Source: Alphaproteobacteria bacterium
GTDB lineage: Bacteria; Pseudomonadota; Alphaproteobacteria; Caulobacterales; Aquidulcibacteraceae
DNA length: 45,680 nt
Direction of reading: 5' to 3'
Assembly: GCA_026400735.1 (NCBI GenBank)
Contig: JAPLOL010000072.1
Location: 1 to 45,680, forward strand
Shown piece by piece: positions 16,677 through 24,845 of this stretch. Below the pieces are notes generated by a model that worked only from the letters and a program-made list of their open reading frames with translations, did no database searches and was not told where the DNA came from. A program made the translations under genes and the position numbers. The stretch's first letter is position 1. Each line of letters begins with the position of its first letter.

Positions 16677-17792
16677 ATGCCGTCTGTGGTGATTATCCAC
16701 GCCGCGGAAGACACCCTGCCGGCGCGTGCGCTGGCTGAGAAGCTGCGCCAAGCGCAGATCCAGGTCGTCCTTGAGAAGCCTCCGGGCGAAGAATTGCGCG
16801 CGGCCGTGAAAGGCGCGCCGGTTACGATCGCGCTGTGGTCGCCCCGCTCCACCGCCAGTGGCGAGTTGGCCGAAGAGGTCAAATTCGCGCGTGGCAAAAG
16901 CAACGTTTTCCATGCGCTCATGCAGAGCGCCCAAGCCCCCGACGCGTTTCGCGGCGACAAATCGGTGAACCTCACCGGCTGGCGCGGCGAGGATGAATTC
17001 GCGCCATGGCGTGAGCTGGCAAATTTGGTGACACAGAAGGCTGGCGTTGCGCCGCTGCCGCCGCCAGCGCCGAAGCCACCGTCAGGATTTTTCCAACCAG
17101 GCCGCGTCGCCGAAGGCGCACCGCAACCGGCACAAACGTCTGGGCGCCAACAACAACAACGCGCGCAACCGCAGCCGCGCCAGCAGGCGCAACCGCAACA
17201 GCGCAGCGCACCGCAGCAACGGTCTGCGCCACCCAGCCCACAACGCAGCATTCCTCAACAAAGCAGCGAGCCCAAAAAAGGCGGCGGCATGCTGGTGATC
17301 GGCGCGATTGTGTTCGTGCTGGTCGCAGCCCTGGGCGGCGGTGGCTATTGGTACTTCACGCAGAACAGCGCATCGGCGACATCGGCTGCATGGGACGCCG
17401 TTGACCGCAACGACGCGGACGCGCTGCGCGCCTTTATCGGCGGCGATCCAGGCGCCAGCCGGGCCGAAGCAGAACAAGCGCTGGCCGACCTTGAAGAGCG
17501 GTCGTTCGAATCTGCCAGCGACACAGATACGATTGAAGCGTTCGAAGCGTTTTTGAACGATTTCCCTGACAGCGAGCACGCCACGCGCGCTAGCGGCCGC
17601 ATCGCCGAACTGCGCACGCTGCAGCCGGCGACGGAAACGCCAACCGAAGAAGTGCCGCTCGCTCCGGAAACGGATCCAGACTTGCTGCCGCCTGGCACGA
17701 CGACAACGGCGCCAGACACAACTGGCGGCCCACAACAAATCACGCCGCCGTCGGAAGAAAACACGCCGCCGGCAGATCAGCCGACGAACTAA
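16677..17792 (+). CDS. TIR-domain transmembrane protein
   Basis: The first ~125 residues look like a TIR domain: a beta-strand start V-V-I-I-H-A, then W-S-P-R-S-T-A-S-G-E-L-A-E-E (candidate catalytic Glu63 or Glu66) and N-L-T-G-W-R-G. A low-complexity Pro/Gln linker (about 126-205) leads to one transmembrane helix (about 204-227). The C-terminal part has a short tandem helical repeat, including F-L-N-D-F-P-D-S-E-H-A, and a Pro/Thr-rich acidic tail, expected in the periplasm. Bacterial TIR domains often hydrolyse NAD or act as scaffolds; activity here is inference. The gene lies on the opposite strand between xseB-csaA and ispA, and ends at a strong terminator. Confidence 0.8.
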   Translation: MPSVVIIHAAEDTLPARALAEKLRQAQIQVVLEKPPGEELRAAVKGAPVTIALWSPRSTASGELAEEVKFARGKSNVFHALMQSAQAPDAFRGDKSVNLTGWRGEDEFAPWRELANLVTQKAGVAPLPPPAPKPPSGFFQPGRVAEGAPQPAQTSGRQQQQRAQPQPRQQAQPQQRSAPQQRSAPPSPQRSIPQQSSEPKKGGGMLVIGAIVFVLVAALGGGGYWYFTQNSASATSAAWDAVDRNDADALRAFIGGDPGASRAEAEQALADLEERSFESASDTDTIEAFEAFLNDFPDSEHATRASGRIAELRTLQPATETPTEEVPLAPETDPDLLPPGTTTTAPDTTGGPQQITPPSEENTPPADQPTN

Positions 17793-17815
17793 GCGAAGCA
17801 CACTCGCAAAACACA

Positions 17816-17841
17816 AAGGGCGCGGAGTGATCCGCGCCCTT
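17816..17841. terminator. Strong bidirectional terminator
   Basis: AAGGGCGCGGA and TCCGCGCCCTT form a perfect 11-bp stem with a GTGA loop. It is followed by TTC on the plus strand and by TTTGTGTTTTG on the minus strand. It separates the converging TIR and csaA genes and can serve both. Confidence 0.85.
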
Positions 17842-17864
17842 TTCAATTCAAACAATCAAATTGC

Positions 17865-18233
17865 TCAATACATCCGACCGCCTTCAAGCGCCGGGCGATC
17901 AACGTTGAGCAACACTACGTTGCCATTGCGATCTGGGAAGCCGAGGCAAAGCACTTCGCTCATGAACTTGCCGATTTGCTTCGGCTCAAAGTTCACAACC
18001 GCAGCAACGCGGCGGCCAAGCAATTCGCCGATGTCGTAGTTCGTTGTCACTTGCGCGCTGGACTGTTTAACGCCGAGCGGCGCACCGAAATCGATCCAGA
18101 GTTGGTAGGCAGCCTTCTTGGCTTCCTCGAACACTTTCACATCGACAATGGTGCCGAGACGAATGTCGACTTTCATGAAGTCGTCGAATGAAATGATCGG
18201 CTGGCGCGCATTGCTTTGCGGGTCGTCGGCCAT
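17865..18233 (-). CDS. csaA: CsaA-like tRNA-binding domain protein
   Basis: The 122-residue protein is a single tRNA-binding OB-fold of the CsaA type. Motifs: F-M-K-V-D-I-R-L-G-T-I near residue 19, S-S-A-Q-V-T-T-N-Y in the middle and V-L-C-L-G-F-P-D near the end. CsaA is described as a secretion-related chaperone in Bacillus; the fold also occurs at the C-terminus of methionyl-tRNA synthetase. It starts 16 bases after the xseB stop and is probably co-transcribed with xseB. Confidence 0.9.
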   Translation of the reverse strand: MADDPQSNARQPIISFDDFMKVDIRLGTIVDVKVFEEAKKAAYQLWIDFGAPLGVKQSSAQVTTNYDIGELLGRRVAAVVNFEPKQIGKFMSEVLCLGFPDRNGNVVLLNVDRPALEGGRMY

Positions 18234-18249
18234 TGGCGTTTCTCTCTCC

Positions 18250-18495
18250 CTATTGCCCGATCTTTGCGGGCTCGGTGCGTGGGCCTTCAGGACCCATCAC
18301 GATTTGATCGACTTCGAGCTGCGCGTCCTTCAGCTGGCCCTCACACCGAGCTTTCAGGGCTGCGCCGCGCTTATAGATACGAATCGAGTCCGCCAATGGA
18401 ACGTCACCGCGCTCTAGGTGAGCGACGATTTTTTCCAGCTCATTCAAGGAGTCCTCGAAGGAAAGGCTGGCGGGGTCTTTTTGATCCGTCGTCAT
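18250..18495 (-). CDS. xseB: Exodeoxyribonuclease VII small subunit
   Basis: XseB is the small subunit of exonuclease VII, which degrades single-stranded DNA from both ends with XseA. The 81 residues include the family core S-F-E-D-S-L-N-E-L-E-K-I-V and L-E-R-G-D-V-P-L-A-D-S-I. ATG 18495 is chosen; a TTG at 18504 is possible and both lack a strong ribosome binding site. In many proteobacteria xseB directly precedes ispA; here csaA and the TIR gene intervene. Confidence 0.94.
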   Translation of the reverse strand: MTTDQKDPASLSFEDSLNELEKIVAHLERGDVPLADSIRIYKRGAALKARCEGQLKDAQLEVDQIVMGPEGPRTEPAKIGQ

Positions 18496-18558
18496 GTGGC
18501 TCAAAGTATGTGTTGGCGGGGGCTTAGGGAATAGGCGACCAGCGCCCAGACCTCAGCT

Positions 18559-19176
18559 TCACTTCACTTTCTCGTACCGGCGGTAGCTCCAGTGGCTATC
18601 GCCGCCGTCCTCGACTTCGCGCCAGCCTTGGGCGCGCAGGATCGGCCGCATCATGCGATTGAACCAGCCGTGCGCGCACAAAAGCACGTTTTGGCCGCGC
18701 AGCGCTTGTGAGGTCAGCGTGGCCACAGCGGCCTCGGCGCGGACTTCGGCCTGGTCGCGCGTTTCGCCATCTTCGTGTCGGCCAAACCACCAAGCAATGC
18801 GCGCCCACACGCCCCACGCGCGCGGGCTGCGTTTGCCCCACACAGGCGGCGGCGGCAGCGGCGCTTCGATGAATACGGGATCGGTAACGATGTTGCGCCC
18901 ACCGGCCACCATTTCGGCGGTGTGGATCGCGCGCGGCAATGTCGATGCATAAATCACGTCACTCGCTTCAGCGAGCTTCACCAGTTTTTCCGGCGGCTTC
19001 TCATCAGGATGCAGGCGTGCGCGATCATAGCCCGCCCACCACTCACGATAGCCGTGATGATCGATGCGCACTTTGCGCTCGGCGTGCGGTTTGCCGTGCC
19101 GAGCAATGACAATGGTGCCAATGCGTACGGCTGAACGGCGATCTAGCGTCTCGTTGGGCGCCATGGTCGTCGTCAT
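18559..19176 (-). CDS. Histidine phosphatase family protein
   Basis: This 205-residue protein has the phosphoglycerate mutase-like R-H-G signature (I-V-I-A-R-H-G-K-P) and a second His in L-L-C-A-H-G-W-F-N. A-S-T-L-P-R-A-I-H-T-A carries the phosphate-binding Arg. The enzyme forms a phospho-histidine intermediate; its substrate cannot be told. GAAGGG lies six bases before the ATG. It sits 63 bases from xseB on the same strand, after the deacetylase gene. Confidence 0.9.
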   Translation of the reverse strand: MTTTMAPNETLDRRSAVRIGTIVIARHGKPHAERKVRIDHHGYREWWAGYDRARLHPDEKPPEKLVKLAEASDVIYASTLPRAIHTAEMVAGGRNIVTDPVFIEAPLPPPPVWGKRSPRAWGVWARIAWWFGRHEDGETRDQAEVRAEAAVATLTSQALRGQNVLLCAHGWFNRMMRPILRAQGWREVEDGGDSHWSYRRYEKVK

Positions 19177-19221
19177 TCTGACCCTTCGCGCGAACTGACG
19201 CCCCCTCCCCTTGAGCGGGTC

Positions 19222-20148
19222 TTAGTCGCGCTGAAGCGCCGCCAAAAATGCCGCGGCAGATCCAGCGAGCGCCTCTAAGTCGTAGCCGCCCTCCAAAGTC
19301 GAGACAAGCTTACCCTTGCAGTGGCGTAATGTGAGTTCCCGCAGGCGTTGCCCCGCCCAGGCGAAATCTTCGGTCTCCAACTCCATCTGCGCGAGCGGAT
19401 CGGCCTTGTGGGCGTCAAAGCCTGCCGAAACGAGGATCAATTCGGGCGCGAACGCATCGAGCGCCGGGAGCACGCGGGTCTCCATTGCCGTGCGCCATTC
19501 CGCGCTGCCGCAGCCAGCCGGTAAAGGCGCGTTGACGACATTACCGTCAATGCCGGTTTCATTACGTGCGCCCGTGCCTGGATAAAGCGGCGCCTGGTGC
19601 GTGGACGCAAACATCAAACGCGGTTCGCCTTCGGCGACGGTTTGCGTGCCGTTGCCGTGGTGCACATCAAAGTCGACGACAGCAACGCGCGAGAGCCCGT
19701 GCGCTTCGAGCGCGTGCAGCGCGCCGATGGCGACGTTGTTGAAGACGCAAAAGCCCATCGGCGAAATCGGCTCTGCGTGATGGCCGGGCGGGCGCACGGC
19801 GCAGAAAGCCATGTCGTCTTCGCCGTTCATCACGGCGTCCACGGCAGCAACGCACGCGCCGGCGGCGCGATAGATCGCTTCGCGAGAACCGGCTGAGATG
19901 TAGGTGTCGGGATCTAGGCGCACGCGCGCGTTGGCGGTTTCCGCGAATGCTGGCTCTAGCGCTTCGATGTATGCATGCGGATGAACGCGCGCGATCGCGC
20001 CCTTCTCCGCATACGGCGCCTCACGGCGGTCGAAGGGCGTATCCGCCAATGCATCGAGCACGGCTTGCAAGCGGCCAGGATGTTCGGCGTGGCCACCGGG
20101 AGGTTCGTGGGAAAGCATCGAAGGGTGCGTGAAGAGCAACATGCGCAC
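19222..20148 (-). CDS. HDAC-family deacetylase
   Basis: This 308-residue protein belongs to the arginase/deacetylase superfamily (acetoin utilisation/histone deacetylase type). The charge-relay His pair is in R-P-P-G-H-H (His123, His124). The zinc ligands are in D-F-D-V-H-H-G-N-G (Asp161, His163) and S-A-G-F-D-A-H (Asp245), and E-G-G-Y-D gives the active-site Tyr region. Bacterial members remove acetyl groups from polyamines, small amides or proteins; the substrate here is unknown. It is often placed before xseB and ispA in Alphaproteobacteria. Confidence 0.93.
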   Translation of the reverse strand: MRMLLFTHPSMLSHEPPGGHAEHPGRLQAVLDALADTPFDRREAPYAEKGAIARVHPHAYIEALEPAFAETANARVRLDPDTYISAGSREAIYRAAGACVAAVDAVMNGEDDMAFCAVRPPGHHAEPISPMGFCVFNNVAIGALHALEAHGLSRVAVVDFDVHHGNGTQTVAEGEPRLMFASTHQAPLYPGTGARNETGIDGNVVNAPLPAGCGSAEWRTAMETRVLPALDAFAPELILVSAGFDAHKADPLAQMELETEDFAWAGQRLRELTLRHCKGKLVSTLEGGYDLEALAGSAAAFLAALQRD

Positions 20149-20175
20149 CCATGTAGCGCCGCGCGCTCAAAAGAC

Positions 20176-20212
20176 GAAGGCCGCCGAGGGGGAGCAATCC
20201 TCGGCGGCCTTC
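20176..20212 (-). terminator. Terminator after the micropeptide genes
   Basis: GAAGGCCGCCGAGG and CCTCGGCGGCCTTC form a perfect 14-bp stem with a 9-base loop. On the minus strand it is followed by GTCTTTTGAG. It ends the transcript of the two small peptides and separates it from the deacetylase gene. Confidence 0.8.
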
Positions 20213-20246
20213 CTTCAGGGCCGCATCAGCGGTCGATCGCGGGGAG

Positions 20247-20339
20247 CTACGCGATGACCAGGGCGGCTTGGTTGACGGTCGCGAAGGCGACCGGAGCGAA
20301 AATCGCAATGGCGGCAAGTAGGGCGTAGAATTTCGTCAT
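20247..20339 (-). CDS. 30-residue hydrophobic peptide, copy 2
   Basis: The peptide begins M-T-K-F-Y-A-L-L-A-A and contains A-P-V-A-F-A-T-V-N-Q-A-A. It has the same length as, and 18 of 30 positions identical to, the peptide encoded just upstream. GAGAGAAG lies about 6-10 bases before the ATG and a strong terminator follows. The whole chain looks like a signal sequence or a single membrane helix. Function unknown; the conserved ending N-Q-A-A suggests the tail matters. Confidence 0.75.
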   Translation of the reverse strand: MTKFYALLAAIAIFAPVAFATVNQAALVIA

Positions 20340-20369
20340 CTCACTTCTCTCGGGCGTTGGCGCCTGAGG

Positions 20370-20462
20370 TTAGGACACCATCTGCGCGGCTTGGTTCAGC
20401 GTCGCGAAAGCCACCGGGGCCAACAACATCGCCGCCAACATCAGGCTGTAAAACTTGGTCAT
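20370..20462 (-). CDS. 30-residue hydrophobic peptide, copy 1
   Basis: This peptide starts M-T-K-F-Y-S-L-M-L-A and carries the shared core A-P-V-A-F-A-T-L-N-Q-A-A. GAGGAG lies nine bases before the ATG. The stop is 30 bases ahead of the next peptide's ATG, so the two are a tandem duplicate in one transcript. One hydrophobic helix is expected, with either cleavage after A-F-A or membrane retention. It is divergent from the TPR gene. I know no function for the family. Confidence 0.75.
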   Translation of the reverse strand: MTKFYSLMLAAMLLAPVAFATLNQAAQMVS

Positions 20463-20539
20463 CGTCTTTGCTCCTCTTGGTAGCGAGGCCGTTGCCCCGC
20501 TTCGATGAAGAGAAGGTAGCGGCGGGCTGGCGGGGTCGC

Positions 20540-20553
20540 AGTGACATCGGTCA
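20540..20553. promoter_or_regulatory. GTGAC-N4-GTCAC palindrome
   Basis: This inverted repeat lies in the 153-base region between the micropeptide genes and the TPR gene, 63 bases before the TPR ATG. A related palindrome with the same GTGAC/GTCAC halves and a 3-base spacer lies at 24846-24862. It may be a regulator site; nothing identifies the regulator. Confidence 0.3.
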
Positions 20554-20615
20554 CGCGCCAACTGGGGCTGGAACCGTGCTCTGCCTTGTGTTTGTCTTCG
20601 CCTTGGAGGGCGGGG

Positions 20616-22580
20616 ATGATGCGACACTTGGCATTAGCCGGATTGGTCACGATGGTCATGGGCGCAGCGGCGCCGGCGGCGACAGCGCAAGATTTGCGCG
20701 AGCAATGGAGAGCGTGCGCGAACAGCGGCCACGCCTACGAGCCCGCCGTCTCAATCAGCAACTGCACCGCAATCATCGATTCCGGCACGCAAACGTTGGC
20801 GAACCTCGCGATCGCTTTTTATGACCGCGGCCTCACCTACTATGCTCAGCGCGACTTTCCTCGCGCTATCGACGATTTCAGTCAGGCGATCCGGCTCAAT
20901 CCGCGCGATTCAGAATCGTATATCAACCGCGCCAACGCCTATGACGAACAAGGTGACTTCACTCGCGCGTTGGCGGACTACAACCAGGCGATCCGCATCG
21001 CCCCGCAAGATGGGAACGCCCGCTACAATCGCGGCCTGTCCTACTACCATCAACGCGATTACGTGCACGCCCTCGCCGACTATAGTGAAGCGATCCGGCT
21101 CGATCCCCAGAATGCAGACGCGTTCAACAATCGCGGCCTAGTTCACTTCGATCAGCGCAACTTCGACCAGGCGATCGCCGACTATACCGAAGCCATTCGC
21201 CTTAGCCCGCGTATGGAGACAGCCTTCCGCAATCGTGGCCTTGTGTACCAAGCTCAAGGCGACGCGCGCCGCGCGATCGCTGACTACGACCGAGCCGTCG
21301 AGATCAACCCGCAATATGCACAGGGTTTCAACAGCCGCGGCGCCGCGTACAACGTGCTGGGCGATCACGACCGCGCGATGGCTGAGTTTGACGCGGCCAT
21401 CCGGATCGATCCGCAATTTGCGCTCGCGTACACCAATCGCGCCATCGGCTATTACGATCGCGGCGACTACACGCGGGCCATTGCCGACTACGATCAAGTG
21501 GTCCGGCTCTCACCTCAAGATCCGGACGCGTTTCGCAACCGTGGCCTCGCCTACAGTGCGCTGCGCGATCCGACGCGCGCGATCGCGGACTATAATCAGG
21601 CAATCCAACTCAGCCCGCAATTCGCCGAGGCTTTCAACAGTCGCGGCGTCGCGCGCCGCGATCTTGGAGACTATGCCGGTGCGATTGCCGACTACAGCAG
21701 AGCGATCGAGATCAATCCGCGATTTACGCTCGCCATCAGCAATCGCGGCCGCGCCTATAACCGGCAGCGCGACTACGCTCGCGCCATTGCAGACCTAAGC
21801 CGGGCGATCGAACTCGATCCGCAAGATGAGGACAACTACGTTGATCGCGGCAATGCCTACGACGCACAGGACGACTTCACGCGCGCCGTCGCCGATTACA
21901 CGCATGCGATCAGCCTCGATCCAAGCTATGGCGACGCTTTCTACAATCGCGGTCTCGCCTACTATAACCACCGTGATTACGCGCGCGCGATCGCCGATCA
22001 CAACGAAGCGATCCGACTCAATCCGCAAGATGCCGAAGCTTTAAGCTATCGTGGTGATGCATACCGGTTCCAGGGGGACGTAACTCGAGCTTTTGCCGAC
22101 TACGATGCCGCTATCGCAATAAATCCTAGATCGGAGCACGCACTTGCCAGCCGTGCCGACCTCTTCTTTGTTCAAAACGATTACGCCCACGCCCTCGCAG
22201 ATTATAACGCCGCGATACTGGTCGCTCCGCAAGACGCCAGCCTTTTGAACGAGCGCTGCTGGGTCCGTGCGGTGTGGGGGCAGCAACTCGATCAAGCACT
22301 GGCGGATTGCAATGACTCGCTGCGCATTGCATCGAACGCGCCCTACATGGTCGATAGCCGCGCCTTGGTGTACTTTCGCCGGGGCGATTTCCAAGCTGCA
22401 GCGGCGGACTACGACGCCGCTTTCAAAGGCGATGACGATTTAGTTGGTGCGCTCTATGGGCGTGGCGTCGCGCGGCTGCGCCTCGGCCAGACTGCGCAAG
22501 GCCAAGCTGACATCGCCGCCGCAACCGCGCGCGATGCGGACGTCGCGCAAAGGTTCGCCGGTTACGGCGTCGCGCCGTAG
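20616..22580 (+). CDS. TPR-repeat periplasmic protein (17 repeats)
   Basis: A signal peptide (about residues 1-24, ending A-A-T-A-Q) is followed by a short segment with two cysteines and about 17 successive 34-residue tetratricopeptide repeats of the form R-G-x-A-Y-x-x-x-x-D-Y-x-R-A-I-A-D-Y-x-x-A-I-x-L-x-P. The array should form a long superhelix that binds partner proteins or peptides outside the cytoplasm. It has no catalytic domain. ATG 20616 is chosen because GGAGGG lies five bases upstream; a reading from 20541 has an N-terminus that hides the signal peptide. The 102-base repeats are similar in DNA and open to copy-number change. The partner is unknown. Confidence 0.9.
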   Translation: MMRHLALAGLVTMVMGAAAPAATAQDLREQWRACANSGHAYEPAVSISNCTAIIDSGTQTLANLAIAFYDRGLTYYAQRDFPRAIDDFSQAIRLNPRDSESYINRANAYDEQGDFTRALADYNQAIRIAPQDGNARYNRGLSYYHQRDYVHALADYSEAIRLDPQNADAFNNRGLVHFDQRNFDQAIADYTEAIRLSPRMETAFRNRGLVYQAQGDARRAIADYDRAVEINPQYAQGFNSRGAAYNVLGDHDRAMAEFDAAIRIDPQFALAYTNRAIGYYDRGDYTRAIADYDQVVRLSPQDPDAFRNRGLAYSALRDPTRAIADYNQAIQLSPQFAEAFNSRGVARRDLGDYAGAIADYSRAIEINPRFTLAISNRGRAYNRQRDYARAIADLSRAIELDPQDEDNYVDRGNAYDAQDDFTRAVADYTHAISLDPSYGDAFYNRGLAYYNHRDYARAIADHNEAIRLNPQDAEALSYRGDAYRFQGDVTRAFADYDAAIAINPRSEHALASRADLFFVQNDYAHALADYNAAILVAPQDASLLNERCWVRAVWGQQLDQALADCNDSLRIASNAPYMVDSRALVYFRRGDFQAAAADYDAAFKGDDDLVGALYGRGVARLRLGQTAQGQADIAAATARDADVAQRFAGYGVAP

Positions 22581-22608
22581 GCATGACCGATCAGAGCGCG
22601 GATACGCA

Positions 22609-23574
22609 CTAGTCCTCAGCCGCTGCATGCTGCGTACGCCAAGCTGCAGGCGGCATACCGGTTTCGCGACGAAAGGCGCGGGTGAACGAGGCTTCCGACT
22701 CGTAGCCGACTTCAAACGCGATCTGCGCTACCATGAGTTTGGTCTCGCGCAGCTTCTGCATCGCGGTCTGCATGCGCCAATTGGTGAGATAGCGCATTGG
22801 CGGCTGTCCCACGAGCGCGGTGAAGCGCTCAGCGAATGCCGAGCGCGAGAGATTGACTTCGCGCGCCAACGCGTCGGCGGTCCAATCTTCGCTGACCCGC
22901 GCGTGCATCAGCGCGATAGCGCGGCCGATCGCGGGATCGCGCAACCCAGCGAGCCAACCCGTTTTTTCCGGCGGCAACGCTGACAAGTAGTGGCGCAGCG
23001 CTTCCACGACCATCAGCTCCGACACCTTGGTCAGCACGGTCGGCGCGCCAGTATCCTGGGCCGCTTGCGTCTGCGCGGCGTATGCAAAGGTGCGCGCGAT
23101 CCAATCGCCGCTGGGCAGCGTCGAGAGATTGAACGTCACGACTTGCGGGAGGTTCGTCAGCAACGGATGCAGCTGGGCGTTGCCGCCGAGAAAGCCGCAC
23201 ACCATCCGCGTCACCTCCCCGCCGCCGCCATGCACGATGCGGAAGACGCCGTTCGGCGCGGCAGTTGGAAAGAGTTCGCGCGGACTGATGGACGGAAGAC
23301 CCGGCGCGCTCGCCATCACGTGGATTTCGTTGTGTGGGAGCAGCACGACATCGCCAGCGCCGAGCCGCCATTCGCCGCCGTCCGGCATAGTCACAACGAG
23401 CCCGCCCTCGATCACATAGTGAAACGCGGCCAGCCGCTCCGGCGGCGCCATGAAAGGCGCGCATAATTCCGGCGACACCTTGCCGACCACGGACCACGGC
23501 GCGCTGAACTCAGCGTCGAGGAAGACCCCGCCCGTGAGCCCGGTCAGCCGCAGAACGTCTTCCAGCGCTTGCAT
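22609..23574 (-). CDS. AraC-family regulator with cupin domain
   Basis: The 321-residue protein has an N-terminal cupin sensor domain (G-D-V-V-L-L-P-H-N-E near residue 85) and a C-terminal double helix-turn-helix of AraC type. The second helix-turn-helix contains I-A-F-E-V-G-Y-E-S-E-A-S-F-T-R-A-F-R-R. It is divergent from the diiron protein gene at 23688 and may control it; that is inference. ATG 23574 is preferred over a GTG at 23592. Confidence 0.9.
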   Translation of the reverse strand: MQALEDVLRLTGLTGGVFLDAEFSAPWSVVGKVSPELCAPFMAPPERLAAFHYVIEGGLVVTMPDGGEWRLGAGDVVLLPHNEIHVMASAPGLPSISPRELFPTAAPNGVFRIVHGGGGEVTRMVCGFLGGNAQLHPLLTNLPQVVTFNLSTLPSGDWIARTFAYAAQTQAAQDTGAPTVLTKVSELMVVEALRHYLSALPPEKTGWLAGLRDPAIGRAIALMHARVSEDWTADALAREVNLSRSAFAERFTALVGQPPMRYLTNWRMQTAMQKLRETKLMVAQIAFEVGYESEASFTRAFRRETGMPPAAWRTQHAAAED

Positions 23575-23659
23575 GGCGCTATTCCGGCGCACGGCGGCGT
23601 TTCGGTCAAGTCGGCAGGCGGGGCTGCCATTCTCCGAAGGGGTGGGCTCACCCTAATTC

Positions 23660-23685
23660 GCGGTCACCGGATCAACGGAGACCGC
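23660..23685 (+). promoter_or_regulatory. Hairpin overlapping diiron gene RBS
   Basis: GCGGTC (23660-23665) can pair with GACCGC (23680-23685). The ribosome binding site GGAG (23677-23680) lies at the base of the second arm, three bases from the ATG. Such a fold could restrain translation. The stem is short, so the effect is uncertain. Confidence 0.3.
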
Positions 23686-23687
23686 AA

Positions 23688-24599
23688 ATGACCTACCAAT
23701 ATTCCTACAAAGAACTGCTCGCCCGCGCCGAACGCATCAACTGGCGCGTCGAAGACCTTATCGGCGGCGACAAGACGCTCGACTTTTCCAAGCCGTTCCT
23801 GCCCGAGGGCCTGGCGCGCACTGATCAACTCTCGTTCCTCAACGCCGACGAGCGGCTGGTCCTGAACCAGGTGCGCGGCCACGCCTATCTCAGCATCTTC
23901 GGCCTGGTCGAAGAATTCATCCTGCCGTTCGTGTTGGATCACGCGCGCTCAGTCGTGCATGGCGACGAATACCGCGAGCGCGCGCTTCTCGAATTCGCCG
24001 GCGAAGAAGCCAAGCACATCCACCTCTTCCGCTGCTTCCGCCAAGAATTCGTCGCTGGCTTTGGCGTACAGTGCGACATCATCGGTCCGCCGGAAGCGGT
24101 TGCATCGCATGTGCTATCGCACGCGCCGCTGTCTGTGGCGTTGCTGACGTTGCACATCGAATGGATGGTGCAGCGTCACTTCCAAGAGAGCATCCAGGAA
24201 AACACGGCGCTCGATCCGCAATTCAAGAGCCTTTTGCTGCACCACTGGATGGAAGAGCTGCAGCACGCCGAACTCGATGCGATGATGGTGGCTGCGATCG
24301 CCGAGAAGTTGACACCCGAGGAGATCGAAGCTGGCGTGCAAGGCTATGTCGCGCTCGGCGGCTTTCTCGATGATGGCTTGAAGCAACAGACCCTGTTCGA
24401 TCTGGAAGCGTTCGAACGGGCGACGGGCCGGTCGCTGGGCGACGTGGAGCGCGCGCTCTTCGTTGAGGTTCAGCACCAAGCCAATCGCTGGACCTATATC
24501 GGCTCGGGCATGACGCACCCCAGATTTTTGGAAAGCCTCGGCAGGATCAGCCCTAATGGTCGCGCGATGATCGAAGGCGCCGCACCAACCTATAGCTAG
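23688..24599 (+). CDS. Ferritin-like diiron protein
   Basis: The 303-residue helical protein carries two E-x-x-H pairs, E107-A-K-H110 and E190-L-Q-H193, with further acids at Glu75/76 and Glu158. This is the ligand pattern of a carboxylate-bridged diiron site, as in the AurF/ferritin-like oxygenases. It therefore probably activates oxygen, but the substrate is unknown. It is divergent from an AraC-type regulator with a cupin sensor, a common arrangement for inducible catabolic or oxidative enzymes. A hairpin follows the stop. Confidence 0.8.
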   Translation: MTYQYSYKELLARAERINWRVEDLIGGDKTLDFSKPFLPEGLARTDQLSFLNADERLVLNQVRGHAYLSIFGLVEEFILPFVLDHARSVVHGDEYRERALLEFAGEEAKHIHLFRCFRQEFVAGFGVQCDIIGPPEAVASHVLSHAPLSVALLTLHIEWMVQRHFQESIQENTALDPQFKSLLLHHWMEELQHAELDAMMVAAIAEKLTPEEIEAGVQGYVALGGFLDDGLKQQTLFDLEAFERATGRSLGDVERALFVEVQHQANRWTYIGSGMTHPRFLESLGRISPNGRAMIEGAAPTYS

Positions 24600-24656
24600 C
24601 CGAGAAGGCAGCGCGCGCGTGAGAGTCTCTCGCATGCGCGCGCGAGGGGGGAAAAG

Positions 24657-24675
24657 GCGGTATCGGCGATACCGC
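24657..24675 (+). terminator. Hairpin after the diiron gene
   Basis: GCGGTATC and GATACCGC form a perfect 8-bp stem with a GGC loop, followed by TTTGT. The T-tract is short, so it is a plausible but weak terminator about 60 bases past the diiron gene. Confidence 0.5.
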
Positions 24676-24845
24676 TTTGTAGCTCGCCGCATGTCTGGAG
24701 TTGCTGACGAGGGAACACTTTGAGCACGGTCGCTTTGGTCGTATGCGGCGAGGCTGAAATGCTTCCAGCACCCCCAGCCAGCTTGCGCGGCCAAAAGAGC
24801 CACCGGCGACGCAGCACCTCTACCCTGTCGCTGGTGGCTCGACCC

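Noticed and set aside
20616..22580. CRISPR-like regular repeat of about 102 bases
   Set aside because: The period is that of 34-residue TPR codons and the frame stays open; no conserved short repeat with unique spacers.
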